From: Heterocephalus glaber | Taxonomy: Eukaryota > Chordata > Mammalia > Rodentia > Bathyergidae | DNA: 64,000 nucleotides | Direction of reading: 5' to 3' | Assembly (NCBI RefSeq): GCF_000247695.1 | Contig: NW_004624779.1 | Span: forward strand, 1,093,587-1,157,586 | Shown: in pieces, positions 23,381 to 34,909 of the stretch | Layout: every line of letters begins with the position of its first letter | How positions within the stretch are numbered: the first letter of the stretch is position 1 | Notes under the pieces: generated by a model | Databases searched by the model: none | The model's input: the letters and a program-made list of their open reading frames with translations, nothing else | What the model was told of the DNA's origin: nothing | Translations under genes and position numbers: made by a program

Positions 23381-23546
23381 CAGTAATACCTTGGTTCTCT
23401 CTTCATGAACAATTTGGTTCAAGAACAAGAGCGTTTCACACAATTTTGCTTCCATTTAGGAACTCCACATCTGGTGACGAACGTGACTGAGGCCATCTTC
23501 CCCTGAATCGTGGAATGGACTAAGTTCATGAACTGAGGTACCATTT
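23381..23546. mobile_element. Tigger-like MITE, copy 1
   Basis: The left end CAGTAATACCTTGGTTCTCT and the right end (reverse complement TGGTACCTCAGTTCATGAAC) form an inverted repeat. The interior (CATGAACAATTTGGTTCAAG, the CCATCTTCCCCTGAATCGTG block) closely parallels the element at 24751-24954. Confidence 0.65.
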
Positions 23547-24561
23547 TATGTCAAATATCATATGAAACTGAGGTCATATAGAAAGACACATTTATCCATA
23601 ACAGTAAGTAAAACAAAATTATGATGGGCATCTGTGTATTACAAAAAAGAAAATAGAAGTGCCTCATAAGCATAAGTGGTCCAAGACCCCACCCCCTGTA
23701 CACACTGGGCAGACATTGGCACAATAGTTTAATTCTTCCAGGCCATAATTTCCATTTCATAAACACAAAGTTGGGTCATTTTGTGACCTGAAGGCAGCTA
23801 GCCTCAGAATCAGCTCACTGACCATTTTCAATGTAGAATTCGGGGGCAGTGTACTCCTTTTTGGTATCATTTGCTTAAGAACTGACTGTACTTTAACAGC
23901 TGGGGATGATGGAGTAAAAGGAAGAAAAATGAATTGAATTGTATTTACATAGTTCATTTCCTTTAGAATTTTATCACTTTTCTCTGCATAAACAGAAGTG
24001 TTTGGGAGGTTTGAAGTTGGAGTAGGAGAGAACACCAAAAACACTATTAGAATTTTTTTTCTGTCTTTTGTTCTTAGCTCTACATAGTCTTGGGGAAAAT
24101 GTCAAAGATACACTTAGAATCTCAGATAAAATTTTTTACACAAATTTCTGTTACACAAATGTGGATAATAAATATTAGAGTACAAAAGCCAATTCTGGCC
24201 ACAAGACAGATTACAGAAATATAAAGAAAAAAACAATAGCATAATATGGTAAGTGTACATAGAAAAGGCTGAGGATTCGTTCTTAAATGCCTTTGCACCA
24301 TAGGTTTCATTTTGGGAGGTATATTTCTCATGTATGATGACAGAAAATAGACTCAAGTAAGTAAGCATGGGATGACTTTCAACTCTACTCACAAATTTAA
24401 TAAAATCTTAAAGGATCATAAACCAGCAGCTGCCTTATAAAAATGAAATGCTAATGTTCACAATTATAATTGTTATACTCAAAGCCATAAAAATATAAAG
24501 TATTAGGTTCTTTCTAATATAATAGATTTATGATTTATGTCTATCGCAGCAGATTACTTTT

Positions 24562-24659
24562 GTTTGTTTTTTTGTTTTGTTTTTTGGTACCAGGGATTGA
24601 ACTCGGGTCCTTGGGCTTGCGCAGCAGGTGGTGAAACCACTGAGCTAAATCCCTGGCCC
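24562..24659 (-). mobile_element. ID-type SINE
   Basis: Reverse complement: GGGCCAGGGATTTAGCTCAG, A box intact, B box GAGTTCAATCCC, end GGTACC, then an A tail interrupted by C. It is flanked by the direct repeat AGATTAC (24551-24557 and 24662-24668). Confidence 0.93.
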
Positions 24660-24750
24660 TGAGATTACCGCTTTTGAAGTAAAAAGGGGAAACACACGTA
24701 TGTATGCATTTGGCAATTTGAAATATGAGTGCAGTTTCATTTCAAAAGTA

Positions 24751-24954
24751 CAGTGGTACCTCACTTCATGAATGCTTTTGTTTATGAACAATTTGGTTCA
24801 CAAACAGAATCTTTTGGCAAAATTTTGTTTTTGTTTGCAAACTCTGCATCAGGCGACAAACACAACTGCAGCCATCTTTCCCACACAAACACAAACGTGG
24901 TCATCATTTCCAGAATTGTGAAACAAATTAAGTTCATAAACCAAGGTATCACTG
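24751..24954. mobile_element. Tigger-like MITE, copy 2, with TA target duplication
   Basis: The left end CAGTGGTACCTCACTTCATG is preceded by TA (24749-24750). The right end, reverse complement CAGTGATACCTTGGTTTATG, is followed by TA (24955-24956). The terminal inverted repeats are imperfect, and the total length of 204 bp has no coding capacity. Same family as the copy 1.2 kb upstream. Confidence 0.8.
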
Positions 24955-25095
24955 TACTTAAATAGATAAATACCTGTTTGGAGAGAGAATATAGGAATGC
25001 TTTACTAGAAGCAAGATTCATAGTAAATACCACCCTGAAAAGAGAAAGAGTCATGACCTATTGCATGCTGATGAAATTTTCAATAATAAAATGGC

Positions 25096-25426
25096 GGACT
25101 GGTCCCTTGACTTATGAACTCAATTCATTCCTGAGGGCTGCTTGTAACTTAGGTTGATCACTGAAGGCTTAGGCTCCTCTACACAGCCTTCAAAGTCTCT
25201 TCCCTATGTACAGGCAGGTCTCAGTGACCTTAGAGAGAGACTGGCCAAGAATTTCTAAGTTAACCCCACATAGGAAAGGATGTTGTAGTATTCCCTACAG
25301 CATACTTTAAAGGTTAAATCTGTATCTGAGACCATCTGGAAGCACAAGGAGCTGGCATTTAGGTCATCACAAGACTTTGTTTCTAAGTTAAATCTAAAAT
25401 TCTAGTCTTAACCCAAGGGTCCACTG
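25096..25426. mobile_element. Second Tigger-like MITE family
   Basis: The left end ACTGGTCCCTTGACTTATGA and the right end (reverse complement CAGTGGACCCTTGGGTTAAG) form terminal inverted repeats. They share a CAGTGGwCCCTTG theme but differ from the elements at 23.4 and 24.75 kb. Confidence 0.55.
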
Positions 25427-25589
25427 TACTAGATAAGAATGGAACAGATTTACATGTTAAGGAAATTTATTTAAGATCATGTTGATGTTCATATTATATA
25501 ATGATTATTTTCATTGTGTGGAGTTGGTACATGTTTGATACTTTCTCATGGACTGTCATTCTTTGCTAAACTGGACATTTGTGCTTTGT

Positions 25590-27520
25590 GCCATTTTGAT
25601 TAGGTCAGCTAGCTTTTCACAGTGTCTTCGGAAAACTCCTTGATCATTTCATTATTTCCATTATCTTTTTAGTTCCATCTTTCCTGCTCCTGCCAAACAC
25701 CTCTTTGATCTGTTTCTAAATCTCCTCTTACACTTTCAAATCCTTTGCATGTGAGGCTTTGACATTCTCCCCCTCAATTCCTCTTAGACTTGCTTTGGGA
25801 CAGTTGGGAGTTTGGGAAGGCATTTTGTTGCCTTGTTTTCTCATGTTTGTACTGTTTGTGTTGATTTATTTTGTTTGGTTTTGTTCTGTGCTAAAGTTTG
25901 TGGGTGCTTATAGTGGAAAGACTTTGTTGCTAGTATGGAGATCTCTTTAGTTAGTCTGCTTTTCAGTGATGCACTTTGGGTGTGGCTATCATCTTTTGTT
26001 TCTGCCCCAACATCCAAGCACTTCTGTCAGTTTGGATATGGAGGATGCAATACAATTGCCCAACACCCAGTTCTCTGGGAATGGACTGCAGTACTGTTAA
26101 TATTACTAAGGTAATCCAGGTGATGGCTTATGGAGAAAACCCATTCATAACAATAATTATGTGACCCTGGCAATATCAAGCAAATCAACATTGATTGTAA
26201 CATTGTCTAAGAAAAATTAGATACTGACATACTATAAGAACCAAATGAACCGCCCTTAACCATATAAGAGGAATCCACAATTCCAGTACAAACACTAAGA
26301 CAACTCAGATATTGACACACAGCAAATATGTACTAAATAGTATTACTGTACCTCCACTAATGGTAGAATTCACCAGTAATTATATGGAGTTAAGGAACTA
26401 TCTAAAGATTAATAAAGTTTAATGGTTATACTAGTAAAGATATAATGGGTTGGGAACGAGAGAATACAAAAAGAAAAATTTGAAAACTTAAACTCTAAGA
26501 AATGAGAAGAAGAGAGAAGTGAGACAAACGATCCTGTAGGGAGTAGAAGGATATTTATAGAATTAGGTAATGGTGACAGAAAAAAACAATAAATGAAAGA
26601 GAAAAGGAAAAGAGAAGTAAAAAAATAATTTGGAGAATGAAAATAATAAAATAATTAAAAGGAAAAAGAGGGAAAATGAAAAGAACTGAGAGAAAAGGAA
26701 AAAGACCAAGGAAAATTCCCCAAGCTCCAATTAACAAGTGAAGAAGGAGAAGGAGAAAGAGAAGAAGGAGAAAGAGGAGTAGAAGAAATGGAGGAGGAGG
26801 AAGAAGAGGAAGAGGAGGAAGAAACAGTCCAAAAAATTGCTGTGTATTTATGAATGAGTGGTTTCCTTCTGGGATCCACAGCTGTGGAGTCTAGCAATTC
26901 AGTTTTCTCTGTCCACCCTTAAGGTCTGTGGTTTTTCTAGGTGCACTCACCCACACAATTCCAGAGGTCCCTCTTCTCATCCAAGTAGAGAGTGTCCCTC
27001 TCGCGCTGGAAGCAGTCAGATCCCAGACACAGAGGGCAAAGGCCCCAGTACTCAATGCAACACTTCCAAATGCAGAGGACCTCTGGCCTCTTGCTGTGGG
27101 GATAGGGGAGGCTGGGTCTTTCCTCAATGAGCTCAAACCCTTCCGGAGGAAATCTTTTTCCAGCCTGCTCTCTGTTCTCAGCTGACCCTCACCCAGTAAC
27201 TGCGGGAAGGTAACACGGGACGCTAAAGTGAAGCTGTCCTGCAGCTGTCCTGAGTCCCAGACTCAAACACTCAGTCGTTTCTCCGAATGGCGCCCAAGCC
27301 AGCACTCCACAGGCGAGCACAGCTGGGATTCCTCTCAGCTGTTGTCAGCTAAGTGGCGGGGTCCCTGTGGACCGAACCCACGTAGTCCGGCAGATCCCAA
27401 CAATTATGCCCACCCCCCAGCCTGAGGCACCAGCCCAGGCTGCCAGCTGTTTCTCCCTGGAGCTCCCAGGGCTCACCTTGCTTCTGCAGTCAGGCTCCAG
27501 ATTTACGTTGACTTTAAAGA
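25590..27520 (-). mobile_element. L1 5' end: 5' UTR with GC-rich block, polypyrimidine tract and ORF1 start
   Basis: Read on the minus strand, a GC-rich, CpG-containing leader (27520 to about 26860) is followed by a roughly 300-base C/T-rich tract (26825 to about 26460) and AT-rich sequence. A start codon follows at 25844-25842. The first codons give MRKQGNKMPSQTPNCPKASL, with a stop after about 40 codons and more stops beyond, so ORF1 is dead. The start resembles the ORF1 start of the plus-strand L1 at 63921 (MRRHINKSQKQT). L1 5' UTRs carry internal pol II promoters. Only the 5' end is present, so the element is broken on its 3' side. Confidence 0.55.
26590..26825. repeat. Polypurine tract (GAAGAAGGAGAAAGAG type)
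   Basis: The plus strand is almost entirely A and G, with GAAGGAGAAGGAGAAAGAGA and GGAGGAGGAAGAAGAGGAAG units. The complementary pyrimidine strand yields an artefactual poly-Ser reading frame. I interpret it as the pyrimidine-rich part of the antisense L1 5' UTR, partly expanded. Confidence 0.85.
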
Positions 27521-27771
27521 AAGCTTTTCAAATTTAAAATAAAAAAGGAGAAGAGCCAATTAAATTAATTGTAGTATAGAACCTTAATGTCAGCAAATAT
27601 GAGAGACCTGGACACTGAAAACAGTGAATAATCCTTCTGCAATTACAAGTAAATGATCCCAGGACAGAGAACAAGAAATTACTGGGATTTATTTTCACAT
27701 TAACATGCTACAGCAGTGTCAACCGAGATGTTTAAAAGGTAAAGATGTGTAAAACCAAAAGGATGTTGTCA

Positions 27772-27982
27772 GCTGGGTGTAGTGACACACACCTGGAATC
27801 CTAGCACTTTGGGAAGCTGAGGGTTGAGGATACAATTTCAAGCCCAACCTGGGTACCTCAGTGACTAAGTGAGTTCATGTCTCAAAAAGAACAAGGTAAA
27901 AAAGAAAAGATTAGGGTTGTAGCTTAGTGGAAAGGCCATGAATTCAATCCCCAGTCAGTGCTGAAAAAGAAAAAAGAAAAGG
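27772..27982 (+). mobile_element. B1-dID dimeric SINE
   Basis: B1 first: AGCTGGGTGTAGTGACACAC, TCCTAGCACTTTGGGAAGCT, AGCCCAACCTGGGTACCTCA. An A-rich linker follows (27892-27910). The ID-like part comes last: TTAGGGTTGTAGCTTAGTGG, then GAATTCAATCCCCAGTCAGT and an A/G-rich tail. This is the clearest sense-strand example of the dimer in the window. Confidence 0.88.
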
Positions 27983-28109
27983 AGTTTGTTTACAAGAGGT
28001 CTAGAGGTGACTAAAAGGAAAAACGGATGAGTTCATAGGACCACACAACCAAATCAAAGAAAGTGAAGAGGCATGGCCTTACTCCTGAAACTAAATATTA
28101 ATTCATTAG

Positions 28110-28340
28110 ACACCATAACTGGATGGATATGAGCATAGACCTTGGAGTCAGACATCTGTAGATTTACATGCCAGCCCTATTATTATAAGTATATAAGCTT
28201 GGATAATTATTTCACTTTTGCAAGCTATTTTATTTTCATCTGTGATATAAGTACAATAATGTCACCTCATAAAATGACTATGAGAACTCAAACTTTAAAC
28301 AATTGACAAAACGTCTAGAATTCATTGTCAATAAATGATT
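28110..28340 (+). mobile_element. MIR SINE
   Basis: MIR order is clear: ACCTTGGAGTCAGACATCTG, the GCCCTATTATTATAAGTATA block, TTGGATAATTATTTCACTTT, TTCATCTGTGATATAAGTAC and AATGACTATGAGAACTCAAA, ending ATTGTCAATAAATG. Highly diverged, as expected for this mammal-wide family. Confidence 0.75.
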
Positions 28341-28342
28341 CA

Positions 28343-28562
28343 CCTTGTTTAACATGTAATTTATATATGTCTTGAAAACAATTTCCAAAGACTTTATGTA
28401 GAAAGAGGGCTATTATCCTAGGCTGTTTAAAATAGTACGGGGATACTAGGTGAATGGAACAGATTTTGAAGTAATTTGTAATAAGTGACTTCAGTCAGTT
28501 CATTTATGAACATATTTATATTAATAAATACTTTTGACTAAAATACATTATGCATTTATAAT

Positions 28563-28605
<43 letters not shown>

Positions 28606-29215
28606 CTGTGTTCTCAACAAAGGGATATTGTAAGGAACAAAAATCTATGGTTAAACAAAGACAGTGCAGACACTCAAAACCTGAAATCTTAGTATTGAAT
28701 CAATAATCCAAAAGTCATATTAAAAATGTTCAATTCTCATTTTCTAAGAATAACAACAACACAATTTTCTGGTACAAAATGTTCAAGTCTCTTTTATAAA
28801 CATATGTCATTTGTTAATTTAGAATTATTTGCTTATCTTCTTCTTGGCTTATAACTTCTGATCCTTGTGGTATAATTTGATTCAAGACAACATAAAATAT
28901 GAGTGTATGAAAGAAAGCAGAAAGAGATACAGTATTCCTGGTTTTAAAATGGAGGAAGCTGATCATGAAATAAAGAAGTTAAGTGGCATTTAGAATACAG
29001 AAAAAGCAAGGAAATGAATCATTCTCAGAGGCTACAGGAATAGATGCAGTCTTACCAATATCTTGATTTTAGCTCATCGTGTCTAACTTCTGAACCACAC
29101 AACTACACAGTAATAAATTCATTATTTTAAGCCACCATGTTTGTGGCAGCTGGTAAGATTTGCCATGCCATAATGAGATGTAGTCAATGGCCAAAGAAAG
29201 ATTAAAAAATATAGC
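28343..29215. other. (GT)n and otherwise unclassified AT-rich sequence
   Basis: Apart from the GT microsatellite (separate entry) I see no gene or identifiable repeat. Confidence 0.4.
28567..28599. repeat. (GT)n microsatellite
   Basis: About 16 uninterrupted GT units, followed by TATGTGCCTGTG. Confidence 0.95.
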
Positions 29216-29218
29216 TCT

Positions 29219-29408
29219 TTATTTTTTTAGTGGTATCGGAAATGGAACCCAGGATCTTATCAGCGAGCCTTATCTTCAGCCTTTTTTAAAATTTTGAGAC
29301 CAGGTCTTGCTTAGTCACTGAATTGCCCACACTGGACTTGAACTTGCAATGCTCCTGCACCAGCCACCTGGAGAACAGGGATTACAGGCATGTGCAACCA
29401 GGCCTGGT
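29219..29408 (-). mobile_element. B1-dID dimeric SINE
   Basis: Antisense ID-like part (TGGTATCGGAAATGGAACCC, ATCTTCAGCC), then antisense B1 (TTTTGAGACCAGGTCTTGCT, GCCCACACTGGACTTGAACT, GGGATTACAGGCATGTGCAA, CCAGGCCTGG). Confidence 0.85.
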
Positions 29409-29455
29409 TTCACTTTTGTTTAGAGTCCAAGAAACATTTCCAGAATGCCATTTCT

Positions 29456-29535
29456 TTTTCTTTTTTTTGGTACTGGGGACCGAACTTGGGACCTTGTGCT
29501 TGCGAGGCAGGTGGTGGAACCACTGCGACCAATCT
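29456..29535 (-). mobile_element. ID-type SINE, damaged 5' end
   Basis: The reverse complement carries the B box region (CCAAGTTCGGTCCCCAGTAC) and the A tail. Past the CAGTGGTTCC region the A-box part (expected TTTAGCT) is replaced by unrelated sequence, so the copy is 5'-truncated or mutated. Confidence 0.8.
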
Positions 29536-29544
29536 CTTACATCT

Positions 29545-32500
29545 ATATAAATTTCTTTCGGCATTTAATGATTCCAGGTAAATAAATGATATTTTGTTGG
29601 CCAAGAACATTGTGGAAATGTAATTAGTACTCTAGTTTAACACTAAAATGTCCCCAAGGGACATTTGAGACCAACCTGATCATAGTGAATCATCATTTAG
29701 CCATAAACACAAAACAAAAACACAAAACACAGAATTCCATATTATTGTCTACATGAATTTGTTCTTTGAGTAGAAGGATCATGTCTTATAGTTATATAAG
29801 TTTACAAAAAAGAGAAAATAAGAGGAGCATTTAGTTTATACATACACACAGACATACACACATGCACATATCTACATAATACTCAAGAAGCCATTAAAAC
29901 CACATACCTAAGTTGTATTTTTTATGAGAAAGGCCAGTACTACTGGGATATTACTTAATAGGGAGGTAACAGTACAACATTTAAAATATATAATCAATTT
30001 ATGTTAATTTCAAACATATGATAATTTAAATGAAATATTAATGGGAAAGCATATACAACCATAAACAACACAATGCCTCAGATGCTTATTCTATTAACAT
30101 ATGCAAATTTTAGTAAAGTTAACGTATATCTAATACAATATGCTTCATAATTCTCTCTTTCGATATGTAAGGACAGGATACTAATAGAAACAAAATTAAA
30201 TACATACAACCAATATTTCATTATTAGTTGAGTAACAAAGACTTTAACAACATTTAGAAAAATACCACCAAAATTATTAGTGTGCCTTTCATCAAATCTA
30301 AATCATTTTAAGCTTTGTTCAACACTACACTTTGTCCTTTGGTTTTAAACTAGGAATAATTCTCATAAAATGGTCTTTATTTATATTCATTGGCATAAAC
30401 TGTTGAAAAAGATACTCTGAATACTTAGTATATTAGCATAAAGTGCATACTAAATATACTGAAGAACTTGAATATCTTGATTTCCAGTTATGTATTTTTA
30501 ATGACATTTTTTGAACTTTTCAGGATTCCAGCTTTTTTCTTAAGTTCCACTGAAATGTATAATGACATAAACTGCCCCATGTTCAGATCTTGAGAATGAT
30601 CAGAAGCATAAAATGTCTGAATTTGGTTATCCTTCTTTGTATTTCTCTTTTTTATATATGCTTCAAACACAAATGTACAAGATATGTTGCATAACAACAA
30701 CAACAAAACATGCACTATTTATTCTCACAATAAAAATTAGATTCAAATCTATGACCCATTCACATTTTAAGTTTTGGTTTAGAGTGTACAATAACATTAG
30801 ATTTCTTCATGTTTTCCTTTTGCTTAGATATTTGAAACTCCAAAAACTCTGTTTATACCTAGACAAAGTCATCAAGTTAAATGTTTCTGTGAACCTTTTA
30901 AAAGTACTATTCATATGAAAATAACACATTTGTTCTTCATTTCTTATGATCTGAGAATATTGTGGAAGCCAGCACAGTGTCAGGATTACCTGCGAACATC
31001 AACATATAAAACAAAGGCAACAGATATTTCATAATGATTATTTTTCTTGCCAAGTCAAACTTTAATTTTGGCAGTTTTCAGGTCCCACCTGGCCAGTCAA
31101 CCTGGTACTGCAGAGTCATCCATGATGAGCACCTGCTAAACTTCAGATGCTGTGCAAAAGGCCAGGTAGATAAAGGCAAGTTAGAATGAATTCTACTCTC
31201 ATGACACTTGTGATAGAGTGTCTATAAAAATGATTGAAATGTGTAAATTGATCTGGTGCTTCAGCAAATTTAATTATTCTAGAACGCTCAATTATGGCAA
31301 AAAGTGACTTTTTGGATGAATCTTGGAAAAATGAAAGAAATGGGATTATTACAGAGATATGATTTCTCTGTATTTATAATTTGTCAGTGATACTGACCAT
31401 AGAGGGTGTAAGTGTCTCTTTTTGGAAAGAACAAATACATATGCCACTTTAAATTTTGATTTATGAAGCTGTGTATGGCAATCTGTCATATGATTCTCTG
31501 AAACCAAATGGAAAAAATTACAATATTATAAAAATTTCCTGTGTTAAGATAAACATGTCAGTAAAGATTTTATAATCACATATTGCCAAATAAATTCAAG
31601 AGGGATAATTTAGTGGTTTAAAAATGAGTTAATATTATTAATTCCTAAGTCATATTTAAAGTTGTAATATAATGAAATACAAATCCATATAAGTAAATAA
31701 ATGACATGTAGAAACACATAAGTATATTACTCTATGGTCAATTAACAGATTGAAATCCAGCAATGGAATAAGTAGTAATAATTATTCAATTTTTACTATA
31801 TATATATTGCAATTAAGGATATAAATGCTTGTTGCATGGCTAAAGTTTTATTTATTTTTTTGCTCAACTTACTTTTATTAACAAAAAGTGCAAACTATTT
31901 TGAAAATAAGCAGACTACACATCATGGCATTCAAGCAAGACATGAGACGAAAAAATGAACAATATTGAGTAAAATATAAGCTGATGCAATGTCTCTCACA
32001 TGTACATATAGTTATTCATGCTTTTTCAACAGTCTCTTCGTCAACTTTCAGTGTAATTTTCACAAATATATAGTAGCTCAAACAAATGCAGGAGCACAAT
32101 GGTAAAGTTTGGCAATTTTGGGGTGGAGGTTACTTACAGTATGAAAGAAAACCTTATGTATCACAGTTTCACTCTGATGTAAGTCACTGTGCAATATGTT
32201 AGTCTTTACTGACACTGAAATCAATATCCAACTAATAAAATAAGGAAGAAAAGACAGTTTTAAAATATTGTTGCACTATAGTTGTATTTTAAGAGGCAGG
32301 AAAATAAATTTTAAAAATTTAAATAATCTTACATGTGTCCACATGACCAGAAACATAATCCAAGTTAATTTAATTCATTTTAAATTACATTTGCCAAAAG
32401 ATTATGTGCCATTAAACAGTTTGCCTGCACTTGAACAAGAGAGGAAAGGTAAATAAATAAATTTCACTCTGTCAACATACTCCAAAAAGGAAATTTAGTT

Positions 32501-34300
32501 TAGTGTTACTTTGGTTATTCATGTAAAGTTTCTATATGAAAGAATCAATAACTAGTTTTTCTGTTCACTAATCAATAGGCCCTAAATGAAACTATAAAAT
32601 GTGATTAGAACCCAAAATACCTCGGCAGTTATTTAAACACAACTGAGTGTCCAGCCAAAGACAAAAGAGCACCGGCAAGAGCAAGTTGCTGCGTGTATGC
32701 ACTGCCTCTTGGTACACTTTCTGGCAGCTAGCTGGCCTTCTGCTACAGAAGACAAACTGCCTTCTGAGAATGTACTAATTTGCTAAATTAATTAAGGGCC
32801 ATGCTACTATTTTATTATATTAGAACACTTCCCACACTGTTAATTTTTTCCCACATACTACTGTCTTCTACTAGAATTGGCTAAAGCTTTAAATTCAAAT
32901 TCCACTTCAATCAAGCGGTCCATTTGAACAATATAAGGGAAATTTATTTAACTTTCTCAAAATATTGGTAAAATTATTCTTTTTTAAACACTTAGTTATT
33001 TGCTCTGATGTTCAAATAGACAAGAGAAAAATCATTTAAGAACAAATCAGGATTGCAAATGATTTAAATTGGAATTGGCAACATAGCACCAAAATATTTT
33101 TCTTTATAAAAGTATTTACTTTAACATTTCATAAAATTAGCATTCTTCCATAGTTTAAGTTTCTATTTACTGTATTAAAGACAAATTAGAAGAAAAGTGG
33201 GGAAACCAAAATGAATAAATGAAGTCCCGCTAAAATCAAGCTTTAAGAAACACTAACAAAAGAGGATTGTTGAAACATTGAAAAACTGAAACACTGAAAT
33301 GACCTTGTAAGACAAATGGAAACATGATTGATAAAATATATGTCACTGAACTTCTCAGGTCTAGAACTATTGGAATTGCTATAGAATATCAGAGGCTCTC
33401 TCAGTTTCTAGAAGTTCTACACCAAATCCGTCAACTGTGAAAGGTTCAGTTCTACAACCGTTGTTGTAGGCTCCTCTCAAACCTTCCCCATTCCTGCAGA
33501 GAATGGAAGAGATAGCAAAAATTCTCTCCTGAAAAGCAGGCTTTTAAAAATTATGTCCCTGTAAGCACTGACACCTGTGAACATTACAGCAACAAACTGT
33601 GGTCCTGGAGACCCTGAATTTGTCAGTGTTCATTTGATTTACAAACTCAAATGGATTAATGACAGTAATACAATAATAAGCATTTTATTATTTTATTCAC
33701 TACAAAAAAAAGGTAGCACTTTTTATGTCAATCTTTTAGTATACTTTTAACTGAAATTATAAGATAAGGACTAGTCTTGCAAAATGGGGTTCAGTGGTTA
33801 CTTTATAATTCCACTGCAATGCTCTATAACAGGACGTCACATACATTATCGTATCACCTGTTACTCCCAGACTGGAAGCACCATGAACGCCAAGAGGCAA
33901 ATTTAGGAATAAAATGGTGATTAATGAATAAGGAGCTCACAGGGCTTTACAACTGTAAATAAAAACTTAGTATTTTGCAAAATTCAGACCTCCCTGGGAA
34001 AGGTGATGCAGTACAAGTTCCATGGTACTTACCAGGAAGGGGCAGTCCTGTGAGTTTTTTACTCTTTAGGACTAGGAAAGGGGGAAATTTCATAAATGAA
34101 ATATTTGATAAATATGTACGTACATTCAGTGTACAAAGTTAATGTGTGTACAGTCATAATTATACCCTTTGAGTTCTATGTTTTAAAATGTATTTTATAG
34201 TGCCTCATGTTCACATACATATGCAGTGATGCTAAAAGCAAACATAAAAGCTATGTCTCTCTTACCAGAAATTCAGTAATAATATTTTGGCGTATTTGCT
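29545..34300. other. Long, mostly repeat-free AT-rich stretch
   Basis: Nearly 5 kb with little recognisable repeat. An L2-tail-like antisense block lies near 31120-31240 (GAGCACCTGCTAAACTTCAG, then CATGACACTTGTGATAGAGT). Sub-blocks 32630-32880 and 33340-33660 are less AT-rich and look unique. ORFs (75-101 codons around 30.5-30.9 kb) are not recognised, and no exon boundaries are convincing. Confidence 0.45.
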
Positions 34301-34308
34301 CCAGGTGC

Positions 34309-34680
34309 TTCTAAGAAATATTGTCTTGATATCGTACGTCCAGGCCACTGCAGAGCAACACAGACTGAGTGGAGTACACTACAAATTTGTTGTCTTTCAA
34401 TTCTGGAAGCTGGAAGACCAAGATGAGGGCGCTAGCAGATTTGTCTGGTGTTACTGTCTTCTTGGCTTGTAGTTGGCTGCCTTCTTGCTGTCTTCCTGCA
34501 CAGCCTTTCTGCGGTGCAGAGAAAAGGAGCTCTAGGGTCTCTCCCTCTTCTTTTAAGGGTGCTCTAGTGGCCCAGGGCCTCATCCTTATGCAACCACAAC
34601 CACCCCCTAAGGCCTGTCTTTATAGTAACTGGGGCTTAGAGCTTGAATAAATGGATGTTAGGGGACACAAACCAATGCAC
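34309..34680 (-). mobile_element. MaLR/ERVL-type solo LTR, antisense
   Basis: The plus strand reads CAATTCTGGAAGCTGGAAGA, the GATTTGTCTGGTGTTACTGT block, GGCTGCCTTCTTGCTGTCTT, CTCCCTCTTCTTTTAAGGGT and ATCCTTATGCAACCAC. This is the usual antisense block order of MLT1/MST-type LTRs. Solo LTR. Confidence 0.6.
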
Positions 34681-34801
34681 AAGACTGGTGAACCTGCAAA
34701 ATCCAAATAACTCTTCTTCCCCAGCTATGTCCCTTTGTTTCCTTTCTAGATGAAAGACTTCTTGTGATGTTCATTTACTCAATCAACAAGTACTTATTTA
34801 A

Positions 34802-34896
34802 GGGCCCAGGATTTAGCTCAGTGGTTTCGCCTCCTGCTGAGCAAGTGCAAGGACCCGAGTTCAATCCCCGGTACCACAAAAAAACAAAAACAAAAA
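34802..34896 (+). mobile_element. ID-type SINE
   Basis: GGGCCCAGGATTTAGCTCAG, B box GAGTTCAATCCCC, end GGTACC, tail of A runs broken by C. It is flanked by the 12-bp duplication AACAAGTACTTA (34785-34796 and 34897-34908). Confidence 0.95.
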
Positions 34897-34909
34897 AACA
34901 AGTACTTAA

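Noticed and set aside
26655..26897. Poly-Ser minus-strand ORF
   Set aside because: Direct consequence of the polypurine/polypyrimidine repeat.
26860..27510. CpG island with a first exon
   Set aside because: GC-rich and with CpGs, but it is followed by a polypyrimidine tract and an L1 ORF1-like start, so an L1 5' UTR is the simpler reading. No spliced gene seen.
34785..34908. The AACAAGTACTTA repeat as a palindromic regulatory site
   Set aside because: It is the target-site duplication of the ID insertion between the two copies.
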